Part shown: positions 25,877-37,644 of the stretch, one piece after another
Layout of the letters: the number at the start of each line of letters is the position of its first letter
Position numbering within the stretch: the stretch's first letter is position 1
From: Chlamydomonas sphaeroides
Taxonomy: Eukaryota > Chlorophyta > Chlorophyceae > Chlamydomonadales > Chlamydomonadaceae
DNA length: 64,000 nucleotides
Assembly (NCBI GenBank): GCA_001662425.1
Contig: BDDC01000030.1
Location: forward strand, 8,400-72,399
Direction: 5' to 3'
Position numbers and translations under genes: made by a program
Notes under the pieces: generated by a model
The model's input: only the letters and a program-made list of their open reading frames with translations
What the model was told of the DNA's origin: nothing
Database searches by the model: none

Positions 25877-26949
25877 CGGCCTGAGATGTACTCAGGTGGC
25901 TAGCTGCGGACCTGGCTTGCGGTTGACGCAGTGAGTTGGGTGAGTTAGGTGTCGTTCTTGCGCGTGTTTTTTTCTTGTGTGTGTGAGCATGTACCGCCCG
26001 CCGCAGCAGGGCTAGAGGCAAGTGGCTAGGGGGCTTGAGGTAAGCGTGCGGTAGCGTAGGGCAGCGTAGGCAAAGGAGCTCGCAAGAGAGGAGCATGCTG
26101 AGGCAGGTTGGGGGTAGAGTCGTGGCGCGGGCATGAGGATTGGGGTTGCGAGCACGAGTGGCGAGCCCGGCAGGTGCTGTGTGACCGGATCGCACCGCTG
26201 CGGGCATGAGGAGCAAAGCCCGTGGCTGTCTCGGAGAGCCAGGAGGCCGCTCGGAGGCCGCTCGGCTGCGTAAAGACTGCCGCCAGGTGCCGACTGCCCC
26301 AAGTGCTGGGGTCCGGAACCCGCGCGCGACGCGAAGCACCTCCAGGCCCTGGCAGACACTGCCGTGGATCCAGACGGATGCAGGTGTAACAGCGAAGCGA
26401 CGATCGGCAGCCGCGCTCAGTCTCTCTCTCTCTCGCTCTCCTCTCCTCGCGGCCAGTCCCAGGGCACCCCACTCACGCCAGCGCACACCCACTGCGCCGC
26501 TCGTCGCGGCCACACCCTCACCAGCCTGCTCACACACGACGCTCGACACTCGGCACTCGGCACTCTCCGTGCTCGGCAGCGGGGCCAGGTTCGGCCGGCC
26601 ACTGCAAGCCGCAGCCTGTGCGCCCCACCGACCGCCCAACGTACCGTGCTGCTCACCCGCGCCTCCCTCCTGCGCTCCTGCGCCCTACCTGCCGCCCTCA
26701 GGGCTGCTCGCGGCCCTCAGCTCTGCGCGATCTCACTCGCCACCCTCACCATGGGCGGCGCCTCACTCGCCCCCGTGCTGCCTCTCGATGTACGATAAAG
26801 ATAAGCTAGAACGAAGTACGATATCTCTCCCCTGGCTCGCGACGCCCCAGCCGCACCGCCCGCCCCTAGCCGCATTGCCGGCCACGGCGGGCCACACTGC
26901 CGCGGAGGCCGCTCGCTGCGCGAGGCTCGCACAGCAGGCTGCGCGCTGC
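25877..26949. other. Convergent intergenic region with TGTAA signal
   Basis: The 3' ends of the large gene (plus) and the mTERF gene (minus) face each other here. TGTAA at 26395-26399 is a plausible poly(A) signal for the large gene, about 520 nt after its stop. A CT-rich microsatellite lies near 26418-26450. No coding signal is seen. Confidence 0.5.
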
Positions 26950-29399
26950 TCAGAAGCGCACCCAGCAGCGGTTGCACTCGCCGATGCAGTCGCCGCTGCA
27001 GTCCACGCTGTAGCCCAGGACCTGGGGGCCGGGGAGACAGGAGGCAGTGCAGGGCAGGTTGGCGATGGAGGGGCGGCAGGTGGCTGCCGGGGCGGCTCAA
27101 GGCGCCGCACCCCGGGGCGTTTTTTTGGCTGCCAGTAGACATGTCGTACTTATCTTGATTACGGCAGGTTTCCATAGGGCGTGCCACGCGGGGCGTGTTA
27201 CTTTAAACTTGCAACTCAACACACGGGGTGTTACTCTGCTGATGCCCATAAATGAACACACGGCGACCAAGGCATGGCGACGCACGACACGTCGCCCTTG
27301 ATGCAACGCCGCCCGCCGCCACACCCACCTGCGGCTGCCGGATGACCGCCTTGGTCAGGGTAGCGCCCTGCAGGCGGGAGAGGGGCCGGGCGGCGAAGGC
27401 GTGAGGAGCCACATGAGCTTCGAGGCGGCGAGCTGCTGCTGGCACTCGGCGGATCCCAACCCCCACGGGAACCATGCGCCGCGGAGGGCGCTCGGGGGCC
27501 CCAGGGAGCCTCCAGCCCTAGCCCCAGGCACCGGCACCGGCACCCCACACCACTCCCCGTTGTCCGCGAGTGCCGTCCCTGTCGATCCCCCACCCAACCC
27601 CGCCAGCAGTGTGGCCGCGCCCAGCCCGCCGCACCTCGAGGCGCCACTGCTTGGTGAGCTGCGCCGCGTTGGCCCGGAGCCGACCCTCCACATCGCACGC
27701 CAGCAGCTCGGGGAAGGCCTTGACCACCTGGCAAGGGCGGGGGAGGGAGGGGTGAAGGAGGCAGCCGGGGCGGGGTGGAGCACGCGAGGGCGAGGTGCGG
27801 GGGTCGGGACTGAGAGGGCGGGCCGCCACCTGCCACCGGTTCGGTGAGCCAGAGTGTCCTGTGGTGCCCATATGCGTCGCACGGGGCACCACCGCGGCCC
27901 CAGCATCTCTCCTCCCCTACCCCTCCCCTTACCCCTACCCACACTTTCCTCCGTACCCCTCCCTCCCTCACGTCCCTTCCCCCCAGTCCTCCCCTCCTGC
28001 CTTGGCCTGCTCCTCCGGCCCCATGTCCAGGTCATCCCGCAGGAAGGCCAGCGCCTCCAGCACCTGGGCCGCCAGGGGGCCAAAGGGGGCGGGGTGGCGG
28101 CGGCAGGGGAAGCAGACGGCAGCGACGAGGAGGCTGCGGGGCGAGCGGAGGCAGCGTGTGGGAGCCACGGCCGGCATCTGTCCCTGTGCGCTGCCCCCAG
28201 CCCCCGGCCCCCGGCCCTGAGCCCCTCGTCCTCGCAACCTACAAACGCGCTCCGCCCACCTGCTCCTCCGTGGGCAGCTCCTCCACCTGCGGAACAGCGA
28301 CATGGGCCCAGGACACGGCACGACATCAGGACAGGGCACGACGTCAGGACAGGGCACGACGTCAGGACAGGGCACGACGTCAGGACAGGGCCCAGGGCAC
28401 GTGGTGTGGGCGGCAGCGAGCCATGTGCACCCATGTGGGGGGGGGACCCGTGCGCGGCGCAGCTGCATCCACAACGCCAGCACCAGCACCAGCACCGGCA
28501 CCAGCGCCAGCACGGAGCAGCACCGACACACGGTTGGCATTGCCGCGCCGCCAGCCGCCGCCGCACCTTTTCGCGGCGCCAGAAGGCCTGCGTGCTCCAG
28601 CCAAAGGCGCGCGCCAGCAGCCGCCCGCACTCGGCCTCCTCCCAGCCCAGCGAGTCCGCCAGCGCCGTCACGGCAGCCTGGGCGCCGGATGGGATGGAGG
28701 GTACGGCAGCGGCCTCGGCACACCAGTCGCCACAGGTGACCACGGCTGGTGCTGGGCTGCTGCCACCTGCAACCCAGCAGACGTGCGCCAGCGACGGAGG
28801 GGCCCCGACGCGCTCGCCGCGAAGCCCACGATGCCGACCGCCTGCAGCCCCCCAGCACCCACGACGCGCTAGCCACGGGCCCCTCGGGCGCGCTGAACGC
28901 CGCCTCTGCGACCCCCACTGGCGGCCCCCGCGTTGAAAAGTACGTTGGACCCGAAGGAATCCCTCCTCAGCGTCTGCCGGCCGCACCTGCCACGTGCCCG
29001 CCTCCTCCGCCGTGAGCTCCCGCCCCAGCAGCTCGGCGCTGGCGGCGGCGGAGCGCTTCACGAAGCGGGAGCTGGCGGGCAGCCGGTAGGGGGCGGACCC
29101 GAAGCTGGCAGAGCTGGACGGGGAGGCGGAGGGCGAGGCGGCGCTGGCGGGCAGCGGGCAGCGCCGGCCGCTGGTGCTGGCGCCGGCCGGGCAGGGCGCG
29201 GCTGGCGAGGCCAAGGGCGAGGAGAGAGCGGCGATGGGGGTCAGATGCGGCCGTGGGGTGCCGCGTGCGGGCCGGGGAGCTGCGGCGCAGTGGGGAGCCT
29301 GCGGGGAGGGGGGCGTCGGCGTTGGATAGATGAAATGAAGGCAGCCCCGAGCTCCCGCGGCGCGCGGGCGTCAGTATTGCTTACGCTCAAGCTGGCCAT
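26950..29399 (-). CDS. mTERF domain protein with Cys-rich C-terminal tail (organelle-targeted)
   Basis: Exons from the 5' end: probable first exon near 29399 (MASLS, then a GTAAGC donor; its joining is unresolved), second exon from about 29214 to 28987, then 28677-28567, 28286-28260 (a 27-nt microexon), 28063-28001, 27727-27635, 27367-27329 and 27021-26950. The last six are all in frame. The N-terminus is Ser/Ala/Pro-rich, as in organelle transit peptides. The body has mTERF-type helical repeats: LADSLGWEEAECGRLLARAF, LEALAFLRDDLDM and VVKAFPELLACDVEGRLRAN. It ends with VLGYSVDCSGDCIGECNRCW plus VRF, four regularly spaced Cys followed by a fifth. mTERF proteins bind nucleic acid and act in organelle transcription, RNA maturation or ribosome assembly; the specific target is unknown. 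The 28000 junction needs a GC donor. Confidence 0.78.
28320..28390. repeat. 18-bp tandem repeat, four copies, in mTERF intron
   Basis: Units of ACGACGTCAGGACAGGGC (first unit ACATCAGG) between the microexon at 28260-28286 and the exon at 28567-28677. It reads in frame as a repeat but is intronic. Confidence 0.85.
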
Positions 29400-29831
29400 G
29401 GCGTTATACTGCTTTGCAGACGTTCGCTGTGCGCCCAGCTCGCGAGAGGGTTTGGATGGATGTGAGAGTGCGCTCAAGTCGAAGAGGGCCGGGGTGTGGC
29501 GCAAATATATATGTATATAAGCGCCTTGATAATGCGTAACGTGCGTCTCGGCGCAGCAAGCGGGTTGCCTTGAACAGCTTCGCACGCTCGGCCACAATTG
29601 CGCCACGCACGAGGACCAGTCGCGACCATTTGCTGCAACTGTAGTCGCTGTCATACATTGCAGGTCTTCTGCAGCCAGCGAAACGAAACACCAGCGCGCG
29701 CGAGTCGAGCGCTGCAAGCGTGCGCTCCAAGACTGTTCTAGCAGTGCCCCGCGCTCCTAATTGAAAACCCAAGACGTCTGCGTCGGCGCTGCGCTGTGAC
29801 AATCAGCGCAGAGCGCCTAGCCCGGCACGCC
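29400..29831. promoter_or_regulatory. Bidirectional promoter region, mTERF / exonuclease fusion
   Basis: 432 bp separate two divergent start codons. An AT-rich, roughly symmetrical TATA-like block (29503-29520, AATATATATGTATATAA) stands out in otherwise GC-rich DNA. It could serve either strand: about 110 bp upstream of the minus start and 315 bp upstream of the plus start. Confidence 0.55.
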
Positions 29832-32800
29832 ATGCCGCTGTCAACGGCGCGGCATGCCAGCGCCATGGCAACCGCTCCAACCACCAGCACCCCGCCTGCG
29901 CCGCCTAGGCTGCTCCTGCATACCTTGGCACACACCCGAGGTCCAGCTCCGACAGCAGCTGCGGCGCCAGAGCGCGGCGTGGCAACAGCTGCCGCCGCTG
30001 CCAGCTGCCGAGCCGGCAGCGCAGCGCCCACACAGCCAGGCGCCACCGCACCAGCTGGCGCCTCCTCTCCCTCCCCAGCAGCCCCTGCAGCCGCGCTCTG
30101 CGGCCCGCCCGCCGCCGCCCGCCGCCACCGCCCGCCAGGCGGTCTGCATTGCGCCGGCCCCACCTCCCCTCCGCTGCCGTCCGTCTCAACACGTAGCGCC
30201 GGCGCCAGCCTAAACCCCGCCAACCCCACAGCCGCCCCCGCCTCCGTACCCGCCTCCGCCTCCGTCTCCTCCTCAACTGACGATGACGACGGCAGCGGCG
30301 CCGTCAGCGACGCCGACGCGCCGCCGCCGCCGTCGCGGCTCACCTCCGTCGACCTGGCGGCCTACGTGGCGCGCCACGGCCTGCGCGCGGCGCTGGTGCC
30401 CTCCGTGGACCCGGACGCGGAGCCGGTGCCCAGCGGCCTGACCGGCGGTTCGAGTCCCGGCGAGAGCGACGTCGTCAAGTCGATCGTGCTGATGGCGGAC
30501 GGCGCGCCGCTGCTGGCGGTGGTTCGTGTGGCGGGCCGCGTGGACGAGCGCAAGGTGGCGGCGCTGCTGGGGGTGAGTGCTGCGGGCAGAGGGGGGCGGG
30601 TGCGAGCTGGCAAGGGGACAGAAGGCGCTGGGGATCGAGGCGCGTTGGGACGGCGGCCGGAGGTGCTCGCTGGAGGGGGTCCATCTGCTCGGCCGTGGGC
30701 CAGCCAGGTCTGGGGCCTTGCGGGCTGCGGGCTGCGGGTGCTGCACGGGCCCGGGCAAGGCAGGGCCTTGCTGCGGGGTTGCCTGAGCCCTAGCCAGCAC
30801 ACTGCCTGGGAGCCAGCCGCCGCCGTCTCCCTGGCCCAACCCGAACCCCCATGGCCTCGCAGGTCGCGCGGCGGAGGGTGCGGCTGGCGCGGCCTAGTGA
30901 GGTGGGGCAGTGGGCGGGAGGGCGGGAGGGCGGCGAGGGCGGGAGGGCGGCGAGGGCGGGAGGGCGGCGAGGGCGGGAGGGCGGCGAGGGCGGGATGGCG
31001 GGAGGGTGCGGCTGGCAGAGCATGCGGGTGTGGGGTGCCCCGCCCCGACGCCCTGACGGGGGCACGACCCGGGGCCCGGGCCCTCCTGCACTCCGGGCCC
31101 TGCCCCTCGCCCCCAACCCCAGCCTCCCGCCCCGCCCTGGCCCGCCAGGTGCTCCGCCACACGGGCTTCGTCATCGGCACCGTGCCGCCGCTGGGTGGGT
31201 GGCGGGCGCTGCCGTGCTGGCACGGTCCTGCGCTGCGGGCCGGTTCGCGTTGGCGGCATGGCTACGGACGGACCCGCCAGCGCGCCAGCGGCCCCAACAG
31301 CGCTACGCCCGTGTGACCACCTGCCGCTCACCGGCGCCCTGCCGCGCTGTCGCCCTGCCGCCCCTCGCGCCCCTGGGCCCCAGGCCACGCCACGCGCCTG
31401 CGCACCCTGGTCGACGTGCCCGTGACGCGGCTCGCACGCGTGTACGGCGGTGGCGGCGATCCGTACCTGGACCTGGAGCTCTCCGTACCCGACCTGCTGT
31501 CGTACACGCTCGCCACCGTGGCCGACATATCGCCGGGGCCGGCCCAGCCGCCCGGCGCTTCGCCGCCGGCCTCCGCCGCCAGCTCATCTATCGACGGCGA
31601 CGCCGCCGCCGCCGCCACGGGTCGGCCGATGCCATGGCCGCCCGGGTCACAGGCGGTGAGAGGGCTCAACCGTGCCACGGCACCCCCCGCGCGCGCGCCG
31701 CCAACACCAACCGCCCCAACTGACCTCAACCGCCGTAACCGACCGCAACAAACCCCTTATCGGCCCCAACTAACCGCCCGCAACCGCCGCCAACCGCCCG
31801 CCCGCAGGTCAGCCTGGTGGGGGTGGTGGCCACGCGCCGCCGCATCGCCCGCCTGCTCACCTTCGTGGTCCTGCTGCCCGAGCAGGGGCTGCCTTCCCCC
31901 CACACGGACGGCACCGCGGTCTACCTGCGCCGCCTGTGGACCAACCCCGGCACGGGTGAGGCCCGTGGCCGGGCCCGGGTTGGGGCGCGACAGCTGGGGT
32001 CGTGGGTGCGCCTGCGGGCCATCGTGCCCCATCACGCCCGCCCCCCCGCCCCCCCACCGCGCATTCAGTTACCCCCCTGCCTCGCCCGCTCCCCCTGGGT
32101 TGGGGCGCGACAGCAGGCCGTGGCTGTGCATGGAGGGCCTTAGTGCCCGACCACGCCCGCCCTCCCCCTCGCACAACCCGTTAGAAAAGCACAACCCCCT
32201 GCCCGATCACGCCCGCCCCCTCTCCCCTTTCCAGGCTCGCCCTCCGCCTCCTCCTCTCCCTTCGCACCCGCCCCCCGCACATCCTGTTACGGAAGTGTCA
32301 CCCTCCCCTGCCTCGCCCCGCTCCCCCAGGCTCCCCCTGCGAGGTGCAGCTCATCCTGGGCAAGACGCTGGAGCGCAACCTGGGCAGCCAGGGCGCGGTG
32401 GCGCTGATGGACCAGGCAGGGGCGGGGGCGGGGGCAGGGGCGGGGAGGGGCGGGGAGGGGCACACATCCTGGTCCGGGCAAGGGCGGAGGCGTGTGCCCC
32501 AGGCGAGCGGTGCATCACACAGCCCGATGTGTCCATGGCGCACGGCAGGTCGCAGCCCCGTGGCGCACAGCCAGCTGTTGGCTGCGGCCATGGGCATGCG
32601 CGCTGCCATGGGGCGGTGCTGTGCTGCGCCCCATGCCGCCTCAGCCTGCCCCACCTCTCAGCGCCCGCCTTTCCCCGGGGCGCCGCCCGCAGATCAAGGT
32701 GGGCGCCGTGGTGGCGGTCACCGGCCGCGTGCAGCCGCACCCCGCCCCCTCGCCCTCGCCCTCGCCCTCGCCCTCGCCCTCGCCCTCGTCCTCTCCGCCC

Positions 32801-35761
32801 TCCTCGCCCCCCGCCTCCAGCCCCCAGTCTCGGGGCGAGGTGCTGGATGTGGTGGTGCACTCGCTGACGGTGCTGCACAGGAGCAGGTGGGGCCGGGGGC
32901 GGGGATGGGAGGGAGCGAGCGAGGGGTGCCGACTGTTGATGGAGGGCGACCGGGGGGAGGGCGACCGGGGGGAGGGCGGCTGCGCTACTGATCCTTGGAC
33001 CTGTGGTCCGCTGCCGCCTGGGGCACTAGGGGCTCGGCTGCCCTGGGTCTGTGCCTAGCCGCAGCCCCGCTTGTCCCCGGCCCCCCACCCGGCAGGGACC
33101 ACCTGGCCCGCGCGATGCGGGCCGCGCAGCGCCGTGGGCTGGGCACCCCGGGCAGCGCCGCTGAGCTGATGCGGCTGCAGGTGGGGGCGGAGGGAGGGGA
33201 GGGAGGGTGCGGCAATGGAAGTGAGGAGGGGGTGGCGGGAGCGGGGCAGGGGACTCGGGGCAAGGGTGGAGCGGCGAGGGAGGGGGCCGCTGCAGCTGGT
33301 CCCAGGGGTACCTGCCCCGCACTGCCGGTGCCGCCGCCGCTGATTGCCGCCTGCCTGCTCCTGCTGCCCGACTCAGGCCCTGGCGGCCCCGGTAGGGCAG
33401 GGCGCTGCGGCCGGCGAGGCAGACTCCGAGCAGCGCCAGCAAGGGGAGGCCGAGGAGCAGGAGGAGCCGGCCTCGCGCCCAGGAGACCGCCGCCAGGGCC
33501 CCACGGCGGCCGCAGGAGCTGACAGCGCCAGCACTGAGCCCTCCGGCGGCGTCGACCATCCCACGCCCTCGACATCGACCTGGGCTGCAGCGGCCGTGGA
33601 CCCAGCGGCGCCGTCAGCGACGGCAGATGCGGCGGCGGCGGCGGCCCTGTCCGAGGTGGCGGAGCAGGCGCCCGGCTGCTGGCGGCTGCCGCTGCCGGCG
33701 AGCTGTGTGCGGGTGGTGGCGACGCCGGCGGCGGTGGCGGCCATGGCGGCAGAAGTGTTGGGCGCGGCGCGCTGGGAGGCGCTGGCGGCGCCGCCGGCCC
33801 CAGGGGCGCCCCATGCCGCCGCTGCTTCCTCGCCTGCTGCGGCTGCCGCTGCAAGCAGCCCCGGCCGTGCTGCTGCTGCTGGGGCGCACGCCGCTTCCGC
33901 TTCCACCTCCGCTGCCTCGCCTCCGCCGCCGGCCTCCTCTCCTGCGGATGTGGTGGCGCTGGACTGCGAGTGGGCGCCCTTCGACCGGGGCCAGCCGAGG
34001 ACGCCCGTGGCCCTGCTGCAGGCGGGTGGCTGGGGGCCGGATGGGCTGGGGCGCCCGGGGATGAAGGGGCCAAGGCATCCGGCACAGGGGCTGCGCGCAC
34101 CGCCGCCTGCGCACGAGGTCGAGCAGCGCATGAGGCCCATGGGCAGCAGCTCTCACAACCCCGCAAGGCACCAGGCGGGCGCAGAGCGGCCTCGCCGCCG
34201 CGTCCCGTTACCTGCGTCCGTGCTGTCCCTTTCCACCCATTGCCTCCTCCCTTCACCAACCCTCTCTCCTCTTTCCCCCTCTGCAGTTGGCCACCCGCTC
34301 CGCCGTGTACCTGGTGGACCTCCTCACCCTGCTGCAGCCACAGCCCCACAGCCAGCGCGCGGTGTCGGCGGCGACAGAGGCCTCAAGCGGACCTGCCCAC
34401 CACGACGCTGCTGATGGCGGCGGCGGCGACGGCGCTGCGGCGCTGGGCGCCTTCCTGTCCGCTCTGCTGGCGGACCCGGGGGTGGCCAAGCTGGGCTTCC
34501 AGCTGTCGGGCGGTGAGGGTGTCGGGGGGGATGGGGGCCGGCAGCGCGCCCAGCGCCCCAGCGCCCCCTCCCTTTGAGGGCGCACTGCAGCCTGCCGCCA
34601 TGCCCTGCCGCCGTCCGCACAACCCGCCCCGTCCCCAATCGCCGCCCGCCCATCCCCACTCGCCGCCCACTACCACAGACCTGGAGCGGCTGGCGGACTC
34701 GTACCCCGCCCTGCTGCGGCCCCAGCCCGTGAGCTCGCCAGGCCGCTACCACGGCGCCACCGCCACCCCGCCACCGCCCGCCGCTCCCGCCGCTGCCAGT
34801 GGCGGCAGCGGAGTGAGCGCTGACAGCGGTGACATCAGCGGTAATGCCACCGGCGGCGGTGGCGGCGGCGGTGTGGCCCGCTGCATCGACATCGTCACGC
34901 TGAGCCGCGCGGTGCTGCCCGAGAAGCTGGGAGGCGGCGGGCGTGGCGGCGCGGCGCAGATCAGCCTCAGCCGCCTGACGGAGAGGGTGAGGGGATGACG
35001 GGGTGCCGGTGCCCGCCGAGCGATGGGGCGCGGAGCGCGGCAGCCTGCCCCTGCCCCTGCCCTGCCCCGCCCCGGCCCCTGCCCTGCCCCGGCCCCTGCC
35101 CTGCCCTGCCTGCCTCACCCCGCCCGTCCAGCACCGCTCTCACCGCCTGTGCCCTGCGGGTCAGCAAGCGCCATGCTGTGGACCTTCTCGGTCGGGCCTC
35201 GAGGGGGCCCGCTTCCTCACGCCGCCTGCCCGCCTCCCTGCACGCCCACCCCGGCCCGGCCTGGCCCGGTCCCGGCCCTGCGGCCCGCCAGCTGCTGGGC
35301 CGCGGCCTGGACAAGGCGCAGCAGCGCTCCGACTGGGCCGCGAGGCCGCTGTCGGCCGCACAGCTGTCGTACGCCGCCGCCGACGCTGCCGTACTTGTGG
35401 CGCTGTACGACAGGTGGGGGCGCCGTCACGGGGGTAGGCTGGAGATCCTGACAGAATGCACCTAGTGCATTGCACCTAGTGGAGATCCCTGCTTGGCTGT
35501 GCCGATACATGCGATGCCGCCCCCTGTTATGACAGGCTCCTGGACCTGGCGCTGGGCAGCGGCGACGGCGACGGCCCCAACTCAGCCTGGGCATCGACGC
35601 CAGCGTCAAGTGACGCCGACGCCGACGGTCGCGAGGGCCAGGCGGTCGGCGGCGGCGGCGGCGATGGCTCGCAGCGGCGGCTCGCTCGGGTAGAGCGGCT
35701 GCTGGCGGCGCTGCCGCCAGCGGTGCGGCGGCTGCCGGGCGCGTGGGTGGGGCAGCCATGA
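29832..35761 (+). CDS. Fusion: YbaK/ProX-type tRNA-editing domain + OB-like region + DEDDy 3'-5' exonuclease
   Basis: Twelve exons: 29832-30572, 31149-31194, 31384-31655, 31808-31955, 32330-32415, 32693-32886, 33096-33180, 33377-34021, 34287-34512, 34679-34986, 35292-35413 and 35536-35761. They sum to 3,099 nt, 1,032 residues. The N-terminus is Ala/Ser/Thr/Arg-rich and looks like an organelle transit peptide. Residues about 215-350 carry a YbaK/aminoacyl-tRNA deacylase pattern (VVKSIVLMADGAPLLAVV, HTGFVIGTVPPLGHATRLRT). Next comes a beta-rich part (VSLVGVVATRRRIARLLTFV .. IKVGAVVAVTGRVQPH) resembling a nucleic-acid-binding OB-fold. The C-terminal third is a Werner/EXD-type exonuclease: Exo I VVALDCEW, Exo II FQLSGDLERLADSYP, Exo III RSDWAARPLSAAQLSYAAAD (Tyr-x3-Asp, hence DEDDy). 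A tRNA or RNA quality-control role is inferred. Introns after 32415 and 34021 begin with GC. The ATG at 29865 is an alternative start. Confidence 0.83.
30916..31000. repeat. 17-bp GC-rich tandem repeat in intron
   Basis: About five units of CGGGAGGGCGGCGAGGG in the first intron of the exonuclease fusion gene. The G-rich strand is the coding strand. Confidence 0.8.
32416..32692 (+). other. G-rich intron starting with GC donor
   Basis: The intron follows GAC CAG and starts GCAGGGGCGGGGGC. Repeated GGGG runs to about 32460 give strong guanine-quadruplex potential on the transcript. It ends CCGCAG before ATCAAG. Only this GC-AG pairing keeps the frame I recognise on both sides. Confidence 0.6.
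32741..32792 (+). repeat. Coding CCCTCG hexanucleotide repeat
   Basis: A CCCTCG repeat inside exon 32693-32886 encodes a Ser-Pro dipeptide run between two beta-rich blocks of the fusion protein. It is probably a length-variable linker. Confidence 0.85.
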
Positions 35762-37644
35762 GGCCGGCTGGTTAGTGCTAGGGTGGCGTGGTGGGCGAGC
35801 CCTTGCAAGTGTGTTTCGTGCCAGGATGGCGTGGCGGGCGAGGCAAGGCTCACGGCGTGGGCCAGGCGGGCCCAGGGGCGCGGCATGTGGCCGAGGGCGC
35901 GGGGCGCAGCGCGTGAGCGGAGCGTGGGGGTGAGGGCTGCTGGATGGCAGCTGGCCCGTGCCGTGCTGGCCAAGGTGTTCAAGCAAATGAGAGGTCTATA
36001 GGCAGGGCGTTAGGGACGGCCATTCCGAGGGGTGCAGGTAGGTGTCCGGGCAGGGCGGTTGCTTGCCTGCATCCGTGTACCCAGCAGCCTCTTGCGTGTC
36101 GCGACGTGACGGGTACCCTCGGAGGCGGGAGCGCGGTACGAGGCACACGGCCAAAGCGGCCGCGAGCAATGGCCCCAGCGCCTGTTGCACCCGGCAGACC
36201 CGCGCCGCTTCGGTTCTGCGAGTCCGGCGAGGGAGTGGGCTCCAGGTCGCGGCCGTGGAGGTTGCTCCCGTACGTGATGGCGTGCACGGGTCTGCTTGGC
36301 CGGCGGGCATCTACAGCAGAGCTGCGCTGCCGCGCATCCGCAGGGCGCCATCCAGGGTGCATTTTGCAGGGCTGGCACTCGGCTAGCGGGGCGGAGATGG
36401 GGAGCGTAGCGCAGAGGCAGCAGGCGTCCAGTGCAGAGGCGTAGTCGGTGATCCCACGTGCGGATTGGCTGGGGCGGCAGGTGGCTGCTGCGAGGGGTCT
36501 GCGCGCTGCGGCTCAGCAGGCGCAATGACACCTGTGGGATGCCCGCTGGCGTGAGGCCGGGCAGCTGGCCGGACGCCAGCTCACCAGGTCATGTGGCAAG
36601 CGCCGACCGGACCCTGCAAGATCGGAAGACCGCCGAAGCATGGGGAAGCGGCTGCGTCGTGGGGAGGTCGGCGACGAGGGTTGTCACGAGCAGGCCGCTG
36701 GCAATCAAGGTTTTCACTGTAGAAACAGCGAAAAAATCAGGTAAGGGTACCTGAGACGGGAGGTTGCGCCATAAGCGGGCGCGTCAGGAGCAGGCGGCAG
36801 CCGACATGCCGCACCGCCACAAAGGTCGCCAACAAGATTGCCAGGGCCACCGAGCAGGCGCTGTAGGACCGCCTACTGCGCTGCGAGGGCGACGCGGCGG
36901 AGCACAAATGCTGCCCCCGGGCACGGTTGGCTTGTGATTCGCGGGTGGCTGCGCAGGGGTTTGACACGGTTTCCGCTGTTGCTGCGCAGCCGGCTCCTAA
37001 TTGCCTCCTCTGCAGTGTATTGTTCTGCAAACGTCCTGATCATTTATAGCACGACCATTTGTCACCGGGTGGCCTTGGCGCGGGCGGCCATATTGTTACG
37101 ACGGCAGCGCCTGCCCTTCACACGGTCTTGTTTCACTGGTATAAGCTGCTGTCATACGAAGAACTAAACACCTGTGATCTAATAGCCGAGCTGTCGAGAC
37201 CGCCACGCACAAACAAGACTTTTCGCGGCAAAGCGGGAAGTTAACGCTGAGCCAGCCGCAGTACCAGCAACTTAGGCCTAGGCTGCGCTTGCAGCAGTCG
37301 CCAGCGGCCCGGGCGGGGCCGAGAGCCCGCAGCTACCTGTTCACAGGCCAGATGGCTGATGAACTCGCGCAGCCATTGGAACTTAACGTATAGAGCGGCC
37401 CATGATAGGCGGCCCATGATCGAGGCTGACATCGAAGGGGAGCTCGGCGTCGGGTGAGCTGACCGTGAAGCGGATGTAGCGCAGCGCCCGCTTTGCGGCC
37501 CGCCCGCAACAAGGCCAGCACGGACCTAATACGCTCATGTCCGCTGGCCGCAGAACCAGCGCGAACACACAGGCGGGGCGCCATCGGGGACACAAGGTGA
37601 CCAAGTCCGAAGGCGCCAGCTTCTTCAGTGGACATGACCCCTCT
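35762..37644. other. Intergenic region upstream of MATE gene
   Basis: The 1.9 kb holds the 3' UTR of the exonuclease gene and the promoter and 5' UTR of the MATE gene. A TTTATAG motif near 37043 lies in a locally AT-richer stretch. ORFs here lack the GC-ending codon bias of the flanking exons. I see no RNA gene or transposon. Confidence 0.45.

Noticed and set aside
28320..28390. CRISPR-like regular repeats
   Set aside because: Direct 18-bp tandem copies without spacers, in an intron of a eukaryotic gene.
30440..30460. tRNA T-loop-like GGTTCGAGTCC
   Set aside because: It lies inside a coding exon (Gly-Gly-Ser-Ser-Pro) and no acceptor or anticodon arms surround it.
35132..35291. Reading 35132-35291 as part of the exonuclease exon
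   Set aside because: The frame that would follow from the exon ending at 34986 is wrong there, while the acceptor before 35292 restores the RSDW..PLS exonuclease motif in phase.
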